From: CAZUQP01 sp964484285 | GTDB lineage: Bacteria > Pseudomonadota > Gammaproteobacteria > DSM-16500 | Direction: 5' to 3' | Assembly: GCA_964484285.1 (NCBI GenBank) | Contig: CAZAEO010000054.1 | Location: 1 to 14,735 of the forward strand | Length of the DNA stretch: 14,735 nucleotides | Part shown: positions 1 through 5,899 of the stretch, one piece after another | How positions within the stretch are numbered: position 1 is the stretch's first letter | Layout of the letters: the number at the start of each line of letters is the position of its first letter | The notes under the pieces: generated by a model | Database searches by the model: none | What the model was told of the DNA's origin: nothing | Seen by the model: the letters and a program-made list of their open reading frames with translations, nothing else | Position numbers and translations under genes: made by a program

Positions 1-127
1 CAACGACTACACCTGCGTTTTTTCTCAATCAGAACGTTTCAATCTCTCGCAATCCTTGCGTTAAAATTCCTAAAACTCAGGTGCGAGAGGTATAGTATCC
101 TTTTGGTACAGCCTATCGGGTCTAGAA
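1..127. other. Noncoding sequence downstream of rpsR, no rplI
   Basis: I see no convincing reading frame here on either strand. In most bacteria rplI (L9) starts within a few dozen bases after rpsR, and no L9 start is visible. The stretch holds an 8-bp perfect inverted repeat (CTCTCGCA at 44-51, TGCGAGAG at 82-89) and a competing small hairpin (CGCAA 48-52, TTGCG 56-60). The two share bases 48-51, so they are mutually exclusive. Neither is followed by a T-run on either strand, so I do not call a terminator. Confidence 0.5.
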
Positions 128-352
128 TTAATGCTTATCGCAATACGGTAACAAAGCTAAAAATCTTGCCACTTTAATCGCCTTTGCCAACTGTCGTTGA
201 TAACGCGCTTTGGTTCCAGTAATTCTGCTAGGAACTATTTTACCACTTTCTGTAATAAATTTTTTTAAAAGATAAGCATCTTTATAATCAATTTCAGTGA
301 TTTTATTACTGGTAAAATAGCAAAACTTTTTACGCCGAAAATAAGTAGACAT
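128..352 (-). CDS. rpsR: 30S ribosomal protein S18
   Basis: S18 of the small ribosomal subunit; it pairs with S6 on the central domain of 16S rRNA. The 74-residue product starts MSTYFRRKKFC and contains the S18 signature KIVPSRITGTKARYQRQLAKAIKVAR split by a short loop, ending ARFLALLPYCD. The length is normal for the family. I chose the ATG at 352 because a GGAG ribosome binding site lies five bases upstream; a GTG two codons earlier (358) would sit almost on that site. The gene begins 11 bases after the rpsF stop, so the two are surely co-transcribed, and the rpsF leader structure should control both. The usual next gene, rplI, is not seen in the remaining 127 bases. Confidence 0.97.
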   Translation of the reverse strand: MSTYFRRKKFCYFTSNKITEIDYKDAYLLKKFITESGKIVPSRITGTKARYQRQLAKAIKVARFLALLPYCDKH

Positions 353-363
353 AATCACTCCAG

Positions 364-804
364 TTATTTATCACTTGCTTCTATTGAACTGTTTTCTTCG
401 TCAATTACGGGCACTTTTTTGTCTCCACGTCCTTTATGACCCACTGCATCAGCATCATAATGATGACCCGTTGTTTCACGATTGTCTTTTTCTTTAAGCA
501 GTGGAGAAGCATCTTTGATTGCTCGTTTTACATTTAACACGAGGTTACGAATCACAGCATCGTTATAACGAAATGCATTATTTAACTCATCAAGTGTTTC
601 TTTATCACACTCAATGTTCATTAATACATAATGCGCTTTTAACATTTTGTTAATAGGATAAGCTAACTGACGGCGCCCCCAATCTTCCAGGCGATGGATC
701 TTACCCTTTCTCTGAGTGACTATGTTGCTATAACGCTCAATCATCCCTGGAACCTGTTCACTTTGGTCCGGATGAACTAAAAACACAATTTCATAATGTT
801 TCAT
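364..804 (-). CDS. rpsF: 30S ribosomal protein S6
   Basis: S6 binds S18 and the 16S rRNA platform. The 146-residue product starts MKHYEIVFLVHPDQ and has the family motif GKIHRLEDWGRRQLAYPINK (about residues 34-53), followed by AHYVLMNIECD and the RNDAVIRN-like segment FRYNDAVIRNLVLNVKRAI. The S6 fold ends near residue 98. The remaining roughly 48 residues form a charged, His/Asp/Lys-rich tail with no recognisable domain; long hydrophilic tails are common in gammaproteobacterial S6 and one of this length is at the upper end. The ATG at 804 is chosen over longer in-frame extensions because AAGGAG lies nine bases upstream and the family start matches. That ribosome binding site is paired in the leader structure at 814-865. 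Confidence 0.97.
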   Translation of the reverse strand: MKHYEIVFLVHPDQSEQVPGMIERYSNIVTQRKGKIHRLEDWGRRQLAYPINKMLKAHYVLMNIECDKETLDELNNAFRYNDAVIRNLVLNVKRAIKDASPLLKEKDNRETTGHHYDADAVGHKGRGDKKVPVIDEENSSIEASDK

Positions 805-813
805 GTGCTTACA

Positions 814-865
814 CTCCTTACGGGTTACAGCCTTACCCAACCGAATTGTTGGGGAAGGCAAGGAG
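814..865 (-). promoter_or_regulatory. rpsF leader RNA, probable S6:S18 autoregulatory motif
   Basis: Read as minus-strand RNA. CTCCTT (865-860) pairs perfectly with the rpsF ribosome binding site AAGGAG (819-814). Enclosed and stacked directly on the 5' side is a long hairpin: GCCTT (859-855) with AAGGC (834-830), one C-T mismatch, then CCCAAC (853-848) with GTTGGG (841-836) around a six-base loop. On the 3' side the two stems are separated by a ten-base bulge (829-820) containing CCCG. A published feature of the S6:S18-binding rpsF leader is two stems with a CCG-bearing bulge, mimicking the 16S site. The pairing is visible; the assignment to that family is from memory of the motif. Excess S6-S18 complex would stabilise the fold and hide the ribosome binding site. 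Confidence 0.7.
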
Positions 866-947
866 AAAATCATTAAAATGACCTTCGAAAGGTGGGTGAT
901 TTTACGCAATAATAGGATAAGATGCAATTTTTATCTTGTTTTCCGCC

Positions 948-976
948 TTGACAAGCCGGCCTCAAGCTTTGAGAAT
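948..976 (+). promoter_or_regulatory. Sigma-70 promoter of tRNA-Met
   Basis: A perfect -35 box TTGACA (948-953) is followed after exactly 17 bases by GAGAAT (971-976), which matches TATAAT at four of six positions. The following AAGCGCC is GC-rich, as is usual for stringently controlled stable-RNA promoters. Transcription would start near 983, about ten bases before the mature tRNA. Confidence 0.65.
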
Positions 977-992
977 AAGCGCCTGCTATTAA

Positions 993-1069
993 GGCTATGT
1001 AGCTCAGCTGGTTAGAGCGCGGCACTCATAATGCTGAGGTCGGTGGTTCGAGCCCACCCATAGCCACCA
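993..1069 (+). tRNA. tRNA-Met (CAT), elongator
   Basis: A full cloverleaf is visible. The acceptor arms are GGCTATG (993-999) and CATAGCC (1059-1065). The D-stem is GCTC/GAGC. The anticodon stem CGGCA/TGCTG encloses the loop CTCATAA, with anticodon CAT at 1027-1029. The T-arm is GGTGG-TTCGAGC-CCACC. The discriminator A is at 1066 and CCA is encoded at 1067-1069. The body resembles elongator tRNA-Met (it starts GGCTA and has GCTCAG in the D-arm), not the initiator and not the lysidine tRNA-Ile. It is transcribed away from rpsF. Its 3' part (1040-1064) recurs exactly at 4436-4460, suggesting use as an integration site. Confidence 0.97.
1040..1064. repeat. 25-bp direct repeat, tRNA-side copy (attL-like)
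   Basis: This segment covers the end of the variable loop, the T-arm and most of the 3' acceptor strand of tRNA-Met. It is identical over 25 bases to 4436-4460 in the same orientation. Integrases of the tyrosine recombinase family commonly target exactly this part of tRNA genes and leave the tRNA intact on one side. Confidence 0.85.
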
Positions 1070-1110
1070 AAAATCAAGACGTCAAGTAATATGATTATGA
1101 TGGTGCATTA

Positions 1111-1815
1111 CTATTTTCTTCTTACTTGGCTTCGCAATTGTAATTCTTGTTGTCGTTGCATTTGCATTGTTTCTTGATTATAAAATTTAATTTTATCTTG
1201 GATTGCATTTGCTTGATCTTGTGAAAAAGGTTGATCAGCCCATTGTATTAATTTCTGATAAATTTTTTGTTGATCATTATAATTTTCCTTAATAAATTGA
1301 TACCCTTCTTTATTTACAGTTTTTTCACAAAGTGAATCATAGAAATCACCATATCTTGCGCCTGACATGACTTCTTTACCCAACACTATTTTAAATAAGT
1401 CATTAAATTTTTCTTTTCCTTGATATCTAATAAGTGATGGTCTGCTACTTTGATAGCCGGCATCCTCTCGATAACCAGGAGATTGAAGGATTTGTTGATT
1501 TTCTCTTTGAATATCAGGATCAGTTTTATAGTAAAGATCCCAATATGTATCGCTCGCCTTGAAAAATTTTTCTAAAAGATCTTTATGAGCATCATTTGGA
1601 TGGGGAGCATTTCTTTCTGCTTCTTCCTTAGTTATTAATGCTTGATTTAAAGTATATTGTAAATTTCTTAATTTTTCTTGTGCGATTTTCAAGAGCTTTT
1701 CGATATCATTTACTACTTTTTCTTGTGATGCAATTTGCCCAGCTAACTTTTCAAAATCAAATTCTTTTGATTCTTGTGCTGTGCTGCGCTGCGCTGTAGA
1801 ACGCGGATCACTCAT
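1111..1815 (-). CDS. Hypothetical coiled-coil protein, 234 aa
   Basis: I do not recognise this family. The product is hydrophilic and Gln/Lys/Glu-rich, with no signal peptide and no membrane segment. A tandem STAQRSTAQ repeat lies near the N-terminus. Residues about 15-70 (from FDFEKLAGQIASQEKVVND through NQALITKEEAERN) have the heptad-like look of a coiled coil. The middle is rich in Tyr and Asp, and the C-terminus is a Gln/Arg-rich helix ending RSQVRRK. I start it at the ATG at 1815, which has GAGGAGAG seven bases upstream; the longer in-frame version adds 13 residues without an obvious binding site. A TATAAT-like box lies upstream. It converges on tRNA-Met and diverges from the 65-residue gene. 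A secreted effector role is conceivable in a Legionellales-type host, but nothing in the sequence proves it. Confidence 0.75.
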   Translation of the reverse strand: MSDPRSTAQRSTAQESKEFDFEKLAGQIASQEKVVNDIEKLLKIAQEKLRNLQYTLNQALITKEEAERNAPHPNDAHKDLLEKFFKASDTYWDLYYKTDPDIQRENQQILQSPGYREDAGYQSSRPSLIRYQGKEKFNDLFKIVLGKEVMSGARYGDFYDSLCEKTVNKEGYQFIKENYNDQQKIYQKLIQWADQPFSQDQANAIQDKIKFYNQETMQMQRQQELQLRSQVRRK

Positions 1816-1934
1816 TTTAACTCTCCTCTGATATATTATATGTTTATACAACAATTATAACATAATTGGATATGCTTCGTATGGGACAAAAGCCTCAACC
1901 ATTCAGCCAGTTACACCTAACGCATTAATCTTTT

Positions 1935-1971
1935 AATGAGCATAGAATAGATGTAACATCCTCATTTTTTT
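1935..1971 (+). promoter_or_regulatory. Hairpin with T-run upstream of the 65-residue gene
   Basis: AATGAG (1935-1940) pairs with CTCATT (1961-1966). An inner GATG-TAA-CATC hairpin (1950-1960) stacks next to it, and a seven-T run (1965-1971) follows. This resembles an intrinsic terminator reading rightwards, about 50 bases before the start of the small membrane-protein gene. It could be an attenuator in that gene's leader or an orphan terminator. An adjoining perfect inverted repeat CATTAA/TTAATG (1923-1938) overlaps it. The stems are AT-rich, so the call is weak. Confidence 0.3.
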
Positions 1972-2021
1972 CGGCAAGATATTGCAGAACAAGAAAATAT
2001 GATAAAAAGAGGTAGAAACAA

Positions 2022-2219
2022 ATGTTTTGGAGAGACGTAGTGAGTTTTGCAAAACTCATTGGAATTCTTGTGATTATTTTTTCGATCACTTCTACTCTTT
2101 GCACTTCCTATTATGGAGTAATATATTGGTGGCAAGGTTATTTTAAAAGTCCTATGGCCATGCATGAAATGGATAATGCTAAGTCAAATATAATGATGGA
2201 TAAACAAGGAACTTCTTAA
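2022..2219 (+). CDS. Small single-pass membrane protein with Met-rich tail, 65 aa
   Basis: No recognised family. Residues about 10-36 form one hydrophobic segment (KLIGILVIIFSITST onward), followed by an aromatic patch VIYWWQGYF and a tail with many Met plus one His (MAMHEM, then IMM). Arg4 and Lys11 before the membrane segment suggest the N-terminus is inside, which would put the Met-rich tail in the periplasm. Met and His clusters there are typical of Cu(I)-binding proteins, and the neighbour is a copper-type ATPase, so a copper-handling role is a reasonable inference. Evidence for a real gene: GAGG nine bases before the ATG, a strong terminator right after the stop, and no better frame on the other strand. 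It is convergent with the ATPase gene and divergent from the coiled-coil gene. Confidence 0.65.
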   Translation: MFWRDVVSFAKLIGILVIIFSITSTLCTSYYGVIYWWQGYFKSPMAMHEMDNAKSNIMMDKQGTS

Positions 2220-2232
2220 CATGGTAAGCTGT

Positions 2233-2263
2233 GCGGCAGTTTTTATTACTGCCGCTTTTATTT
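2233..2263 (+). terminator. Rho-independent terminator after the 65-residue gene
   Basis: Perfect 7-bp stem GCGGCAG (2233-2239) / CTGCCGC (2249-2255) with a nine-base loop, followed by TTTTATTT (2256-2263). It lies 13 bases after the small gene's stop. The tail overlaps the stop codon of the convergent ATPase gene at 2258-2260. The opposite strand lacks a T-run, so it works mainly rightwards. Confidence 0.85.
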
Positions 2264-4276
2264 AACACGTAACAACTTAGCATTAATTGCCACAATAATG
2301 GTGCTGAGAGACATTAAGACAGCGCCAAAAGCGGGTGTTAATAAAATCCCATATTTAAATAAAACACCTGCTGCAAGCGGAATAGCAATTGTATTATATC
2401 CTGTTGCCCAAAGAAGATTTTGAATCATTTTATTGGTTGTTGCGCGTGAAAGTGCGATCACTGACACGACATCTAATGGGTTACTTTTAACTAAAATAAT
2501 ATCGGCAGTTTCAATGGCAACATCGGTTCCTGCCCCGATCGCAATACCCACATCGGATTGAGCCAGCGCTGGCGCATCATTGACACCATCCCCTGTCATA
2601 GCAACGATGAGCCCGCGCTTTTGTACTTCTTTTATTTTTGCAACTTTATCTTGAGGTAACACTTCCGCAAAATATTCATCAAGTCCGATTTCTTTCGATA
2701 CCCATTCTGCAACTTTTTTATTGTCCCCGGTTAACATAATACAACGAATACCCATTTTTTTGAGTTGTGTAATAGCTTCTTTGGATTCGGGTCGAATAAT
2801 ATCAGCCAGAGCGATGGCGCCCTTAAGCACATCATCAATCATGATAAAAATAACCGTTTTACCCTGAATATTTAATGTTGCGATTTGCGCAGCATTTGAA
2901 TCATTCAGTTTAATATTTTTTTCACGAAGGTAACCTGGACTTACAACTTTTACCATTTTATTATTTACTTTTCCTTCCGCTCCTTTTCCAGGAATAGCTT
3001 TAAAATTTTCAACTGACAATCTATTTTTTCTAGAACTCACAATGCTTTTTGCAATCGGATGTTCTGAGTGCACTTCAACTGCAGATGCCATATCAATCAA
3101 TTCTTCTTTACTTAAAGAATCATCAAACAATAAAATATCTGTAATGCCAAACTTCCCCTCTGTTAATGTGCCTGTTTTATCAAAGATAATAGCATTTATG
3201 TTTCTTGCGGTTTCAAAAGCAATACGATTACGTATCAATAAACCATGGGTTGCAGCAATCGCTGTTGAAATAGCCACTACTAATGGCACTGCCAATCCAA
3301 GGGCATGTGGACATGTGATGACCATCACTGTTACTGTTCGCTCAAGTGCAAAAGCAAACGTTTGGTTAGTCAAACCAATCCAGATGAACAAAGTAAACGC
3401 TCCACCGACTAAAGCAATCAGCGTAAGCCAACTGGCTGCGCGATTCGCAATATCTTGGGTTTTCGATTTACTTTCTTGAGCAAGTTTCACAAGGTCAATC
3501 ACTTGAGAAAGAAAAGAATCTTTTCCAGTTTTTTTAACTTCGATAGTAATCGAACCTTCACTATTAATTGAACCGCCAATCACAGCGGATCCCGCTTTTT
3601 TGGTAACAAGTTTCGATTCTCCTGTTAGCATAGATTCATTAACGCTCGTTTCGCCCTCAAGAACATTTCCATCTGCTGGAATTTTTTCGCCGGGTTTTAT
3701 TATCACCCGATCGCCAATAGCAAGTTCACTCAATGGTACTTCTTTTATATTACCATCCGGCATTATTTTGTGTGCATTGGCAGGCATTAACTTCGCCAAT
3801 TTTTCTAAGGCTTCTCCAGCTCCCATGACCGATTTCATTTCAATCCAGTGACCCAACAACATAATGTCAATTAAGGTGGCTAGTTCCCAAAAAAACATCA
3901 TCCCAGGAAGACCAAAAACCACAAGAGAGCTGTAAACGTAGGCTACGGTAATGGCTACCGCAATCAACGTCATCATGCCTGGTTTACGACTGGATACTTC
4001 GTCAATGAAACCTTTTAGAAACGGCCACCCACCGTAAAAGAAAATCAGCGATGATAGAATAAATAGAACATACATATCGCCTCTAAAAGCCAACAGTTCT
4101 TCCAAATAAAGAAATTGTCTGATGATAGGCGATAGAAATAACACAGGAATAGTCAGGAGTAGAGAAATCCAAAAACGTTTTTTAAAATCCTGTACCATGC
4201 TTCCGTGATTTCCATGCCCCGCATGGGCATGATTGTTTCCATGTTTAGTAGTATGCTTATGATGATCATGCATCAT
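2258..4276 (-). CDS. copB: CopB-type (P1B-3) copper-translocating P-type ATPase
   Basis: Inner-membrane pump expected to export copper (or silver) using ATP. The 672-residue product has a His-rich N-terminus (MMHDHHKHTTKHGNNHAHAG) in place of a CxxC heavy-metal domain. It then shows the actuator motif TGES (218-221), the membrane metal-site motif CPH (322-324), phosphorylation motif DKTGT (366-370, Asp366), the HP motif (406-407), hinge GDGVND (562-567), YN in the seventh helix (627-628) and MSLST in the eighth (655-659). CPH with a His-rich leader defines the P1B-3 CopB subgroup, while CopA enzymes have CPC. I prefer the ATG at 4276, with AAGGA six bases upstream, over a TTG at 4300. All catalytic motifs are intact. 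It lies inside the putative tRNA islet, close to a Met-rich small membrane protein and about 740 bases before the distal end of the cytochrome oxidase operon. No regulator gene is adjacent. Confidence 0.93.
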   Translation of the reverse strand: MMHDHHKHTTKHGNNHAHAGHGNHGSMVQDFKKRFWISLLLTIPVLFLSPIIRQFLYLEELLAFRGDMYVLFILSSLIFFYGGWPFLKGFIDEVSSRKPGMMTLIAVAITVAYVYSSLVVFGLPGMMFFWELATLIDIMLLGHWIEMKSVMGAGEALEKLAKLMPANAHKIMPDGNIKEVPLSELAIGDRVIIKPGEKIPADGNVLEGETSVNESMLTGESKLVTKKAGSAVIGGSINSEGSITIEVKKTGKDSFLSQVIDLVKLAQESKSKTQDIANRAASWLTLIALVGGAFTLFIWIGLTNQTFAFALERTVTVMVITCPHALGLAVPLVVAISTAIAATHGLLIRNRIAFETARNINAIIFDKTGTLTEGKFGITDILLFDDSLSKEELIDMASAVEVHSEHPIAKSIVSSRKNRLSVENFKAIPGKGAEGKVNNKMVKVVSPGYLREKNIKLNDSNAAQIATLNIQGKTVIFIMIDDVLKGAIALADIIRPESKEAITQLKKMGIRCIMLTGDNKKVAEWVSKEIGLDEYFAEVLPQDKVAKIKEVQKRGLIVAMTGDGVNDAPALAQSDVGIAIGAGTDVAIETADIILVKSNPLDVVSVIALSRATTNKMIQNLLWATGYNTIAIPLAAGVLFKYGILLTPAFGAVLMSLSTIIVAINAKLLRVK

Positions 4277-4357
4277 GTGTTTTCCTTTTTGATGAGCCAA
4301 TTTTTTGATAAAACATCAATAACAATATCACTGACATCAATTGCATTTGTTTCATGA

Positions 4358-4377
4358 GTAATCGTGTTGCACGTTAC
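4358..4377. promoter_or_regulatory. Inverted repeat upstream of copB, possible operator
   Basis: GTAA-T-CGTG (4358-4366), spacer TTG, CACGTTAC (4370-4377): an 8-bp dyad broken by one extra T. It lies about 80 bases upstream of the copB start within 160 noncoding bases, where a metal-responsive regulator could bind. It does not match the CopY box (TACA-N2-TGTA), and I cannot assign it to a known regulator. Confidence 0.3.
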
Positions 4378-4435
4378 AATTACAGATTACTGGTATAGAA
4401 CATTAAAAGAAAAACGGAACTGCTTTATCCTAAAT

Positions 4436-4460
4436 TCGGTGGTTCGAGCCCACCCATAGC
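4436..4460. repeat. 25-bp direct repeat, displaced tRNA-Met 3' end (attR-like)
   Basis: Exact copy of 1040-1064, same orientation. After it the match fades: 4461 is T where the tRNA has C, then AC matches and the CCA end is lost. No 5' half of a tRNA precedes it, so it is not a functional gene. It is best read as the displaced 3' end of tRNA-Met left by integration, marking the right border of the islet. Confidence 0.85.
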
Positions 4461-4462
4461 TA

Positions 4463-4484
4463 CTCTCGTAGTCTTTATTTTTTA
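4463..4484 (+). terminator. Weak terminator-like hairpin after the tRNA remnant
   Basis: CTAC-TCTC-GTAG (4463-4474) is followed by TCTTTATTTTTT on the plus strand. The stem is only four to five base pairs. Its position directly after the displaced tRNA 3' end suggests it may be the original tRNA-Met terminator, separated from its gene by the insertion. It also overlaps the stop of the leftward 172-residue gene. Confidence 0.3.
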
Positions 4485-4993
4485 AAAGTTAGGGAATGAA
4501 TTCCACCCAAAAACATTTTATGTTCCGCTGGGTGCACTAAGTCACATGATTGAATGTCGCTAGGTTGAATAGGATGATCCTTGAATTTAGCCGGGTTCTT
4601 ATACGTCACCTGCACAATCAGACCCTTTCGATTCCTATAGTCAGGATGTTTTCTATTAAATTCAAGCGCTTCTTTTTCTGTAGCAAACACACCTTGGCCA
4701 AATAGACGATGGTCATTTTCTTTGTCGTGAACCAACCCTACTTCAGCAGAAATAATATGCTGTATATATTCTGCTATCTGTTTTAAACGTTTTTCAAATT
4801 GATTTAAATTCAAAGGTTCTGCGTTTAACAACCATTTTCCATTGTGTTCATTAATGCAAACAAAAAGAAATTCAGGTGGGGTAGGTATAGCTTGAGATTG
4901 AAAAAAAGCCTTGATCTTTGCTGCACTCGCATTACTAGCAGCACATAATTTCAACAACCATAAATCGACTTGCCTAACTTCCCTATTTTGCAT
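4475..4993 (-). CDS. Hypothetical protein, 172 aa
   Basis: I do not recognise a family. The product looks soluble: no signal peptide, no membrane segment, mixed alpha/beta character. Notable stretches are PTPPEFLFVCINEHNGKW, an amphipathic helix NQFEKRLKQIAEYIQHII, and a Lys/His-rich C-terminal third (NRKHPDYRNRKG, HPAEHKMF). The ATG at 4993 is chosen because AGGGGA lies about six bases upstream; a longer in-frame form adds 30 residues that overlap the cytochrome gene in another frame. It starts 22 bases after the cytochrome c5-like gene ends, so it could be the last gene of the oxidase operon, but nothing in its sequence links it to respiration. Its end abuts the displaced tRNA repeat. Confidence 0.7.
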   Translation of the reverse strand: MQNREVRQVDLWLLKLCAASNASAAKIKAFFQSQAIPTPPEFLFVCINEHNGKWLLNAEPLNLNQFEKRLKQIAEYIQHIISAEVGLVHDKENDHRLFGQGVFATEKEALEFNRKHPDYRNRKGLIVQVTYKNPAKFKDHPIQPSDIQSCDLVHPAEHKMFLGGIHSLTFKK

Positions 4994-5015
4994 ATATAAT
5001 CCCCTACTAAAACAA

Positions 5016-5435
5016 TCAACTGCTAGACAGCATATATTGAATCGCCTCCTGCAACTGCAGGTCACTACATTCAAAGCAACCACCTCGAGCAGGCATAGCG
5101 CCCACCCCCATCGTGGTTATTTTCATCAATGTCGACATACCCATTTTCCGTCTTATTTGCCAAGCTTTTTTATCGCCTATACGCGGTGCTTTTATATCAA
5201 TAATAGCTGGATTACCGTGACAGGATGCACAAAATTGTTGGAAAATTTTTTTGCCCGCAAGAGGATCACCCGCCAATTGCTTAACAAACGTCGCTGGATA
5301 ATGAAAAGTTTCTATCTGTTGAATCTCAGCATCCTCTCTCTTATCTGCATGGCGATATAGAGAAACAGAAAAGCCTAACACTCCACTGAGTAAGAGTAAA
5401 AAAATGATAATTATTTTTTGTTTAAACTTCTTCAC
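5016..5435 (-). CDS. Membrane-anchored cytochrome c5-like protein
   Basis: Periplasmic monoheme cytochrome c, 139 residues. An N-terminal hydrophobic segment (about residues 7-26) serves as signal or anchor. The heme motif CASCH (Cys69, Cys72, His73) is followed by a distal Met114 in MGVGAMPARGGC, then a second Cys pair (Cys120, Cys123, GGCFECSD). A Cys pair after the Met ligand is characteristic of the cytochrome c5 family, where it forms a disulfide. The start is GTG at 5435, overlapping the stop of the upstream thioredoxin-like gene by four bases (GTGA), so translation is probably coupled. Its likely job is electron delivery to the aa3/caa3 oxidase or copper/redox chemistry during its assembly; the operon context supports the former. 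Confidence 0.88.
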   Translation of the reverse strand: MKKFKQKIIIIFLLLLSGVLGFSVSLYRHADKREDAEIQQIETFHYPATFVKQLAGDPLAGKKIFQQFCASCHGNPAIIDIKAPRIGDKKAWQIRRKMGMSTLMKITTMGVGAMPARGGCFECSDLQLQEAIQYMLSSS

Positions 5436-5896
5436 TGCTGCAAATAAAACAATATATCAAGCAGTGATTTTTCTGTATTGGCACCGAGAATTTTTTTCAC
5501 GACTTTTCCATGCGGATCAATAATAAAGGTGACTGGCAACGCTTCAATATCATCTAATTTCCATATATTTTGTGGGTCCTCAAGTAAAACAGGAAAGGCA
5601 ATATTTATTTTACGCATGGCTGTTTGTAATTCTGTTTTCGGCAATCGATCGTAATTGACTCCATACAGTACAACACTTTTGTCTTGATTGTGCTGATAAA
5701 AACGATCTAACTCAGGAATTTCTTTGATACACGTCGCGCACCATGCAGCCCAATAATTCAAAATAATCCACTTGCCATGCAAGAACGATGGTTGCACTAC
5801 GTTACCATTGACATCGTGCAATTCAGCAACATCGCCTTTACAACTCGCAAAAAATAAACTACAGACTAATATGAGAATACTATTTTTTAGTTGCAT
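5432..5896 (-). CDS. TlpA/ResA-like thioredoxin-fold lipoprotein
   Basis: Predicted periplasmic thiol-disulfide reductase tethered by lipid. Of 154 residues, the first 18 form a lipoprotein signal with lipobox SLFFASC (lipidated Cys19). The thioredoxin core shows WAAWCATC with active-site Cys53 and Cys56, and a cis-proline motif ALPVTF (Pro121) before the IIDPHG strand, as in TlpA and ResA. The inter-cysteine dipeptide Ala-Thr is unlike the common Pro-Pro or Glu-Pro and should alter redox potential. It starts at ATG 5896, three bases after the SCO1 stop, with AAGG eight bases upstream lying inside the SCO1 end. Family members reduce the CuA cysteines or Sco, or apocytochrome c thiols; all are plausible here given the neighbours. 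Confidence 0.88.
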   Translation of the reverse strand: MQLKNSILILVCSLFFASCKGDVAELHDVNGNVVQPSFLHGKWIILNYWAAWCATCIKEIPELDRFYQHNQDKSVVLYGVNYDRLPKTELQTAMRKINIAFPVLLEDPQNIWKLDDIEALPVTFIIDPHGKVVKKILGANTEKSLLDILFYLQQ

Positions 5897-5899
5897 TAA

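Larger units (their letters stand above)
1040..4460. mobile_element. Putative small genomic islet integrated at tRNA-Met
   Basis: About 3.4 kb bounded by 25-bp direct repeats derived from the tRNA-Met 3' end. Contents are an orphan coiled-coil protein (minus), a 65-residue membrane protein (plus) and a CopB-type metal ATPase (minus). No integrase, excisionase or insertion sequence is present, so if this was an integrative element it has lost its own mobility or was moved in trans. An alternative is a former tandem tRNA-Met pair in which the second copy was mostly deleted. The repeats are seen directly; the islet interpretation is inference. Confidence 0.5.

Noticed and set aside
914..954. rpsF promoter on the minus strand (TTGTCA with TATCCT)
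   Set aside because: The two boxes are 29 bases apart, too far for sigma-70, and no better pair was visible.
803..1015. Plus-strand open frame of 70 residues
   Set aside because: It overlaps the rpsF leader, the tRNA promoter and the start of tRNA-Met, and has no family resemblance.
1085..1112. Terminator between tRNA-Met and the coiled-coil gene
   Set aside because: AGTAAT/ATTACT is only a six-base AT-rich stem with a 16-base loop, too weak to call.
1962..2165. Minus-strand open frame of 67 residues opposite the small membrane-protein gene
   Set aside because: No ribosome binding site or coherent composition; the plus-strand frame has an RBS, a membrane segment and a terminator.
3042..3851. 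Plus-strand open frames inside copB
   Set aside because: Antisense shadows of a gene with complete P-type ATPase motifs.
4436..4460. Second tRNA-Met gene
   Set aside because: Only the 3' 25 bases match; the acceptor 5' strand, D-arm and anticodon arm are absent upstream and CCA is lost.
4911..5360. 149-residue plus-strand open frame
   Set aside because: It lies opposite the cytochrome c5-like gene, whose heme motif and Met ligand are clear; the translation has no recognisable features.
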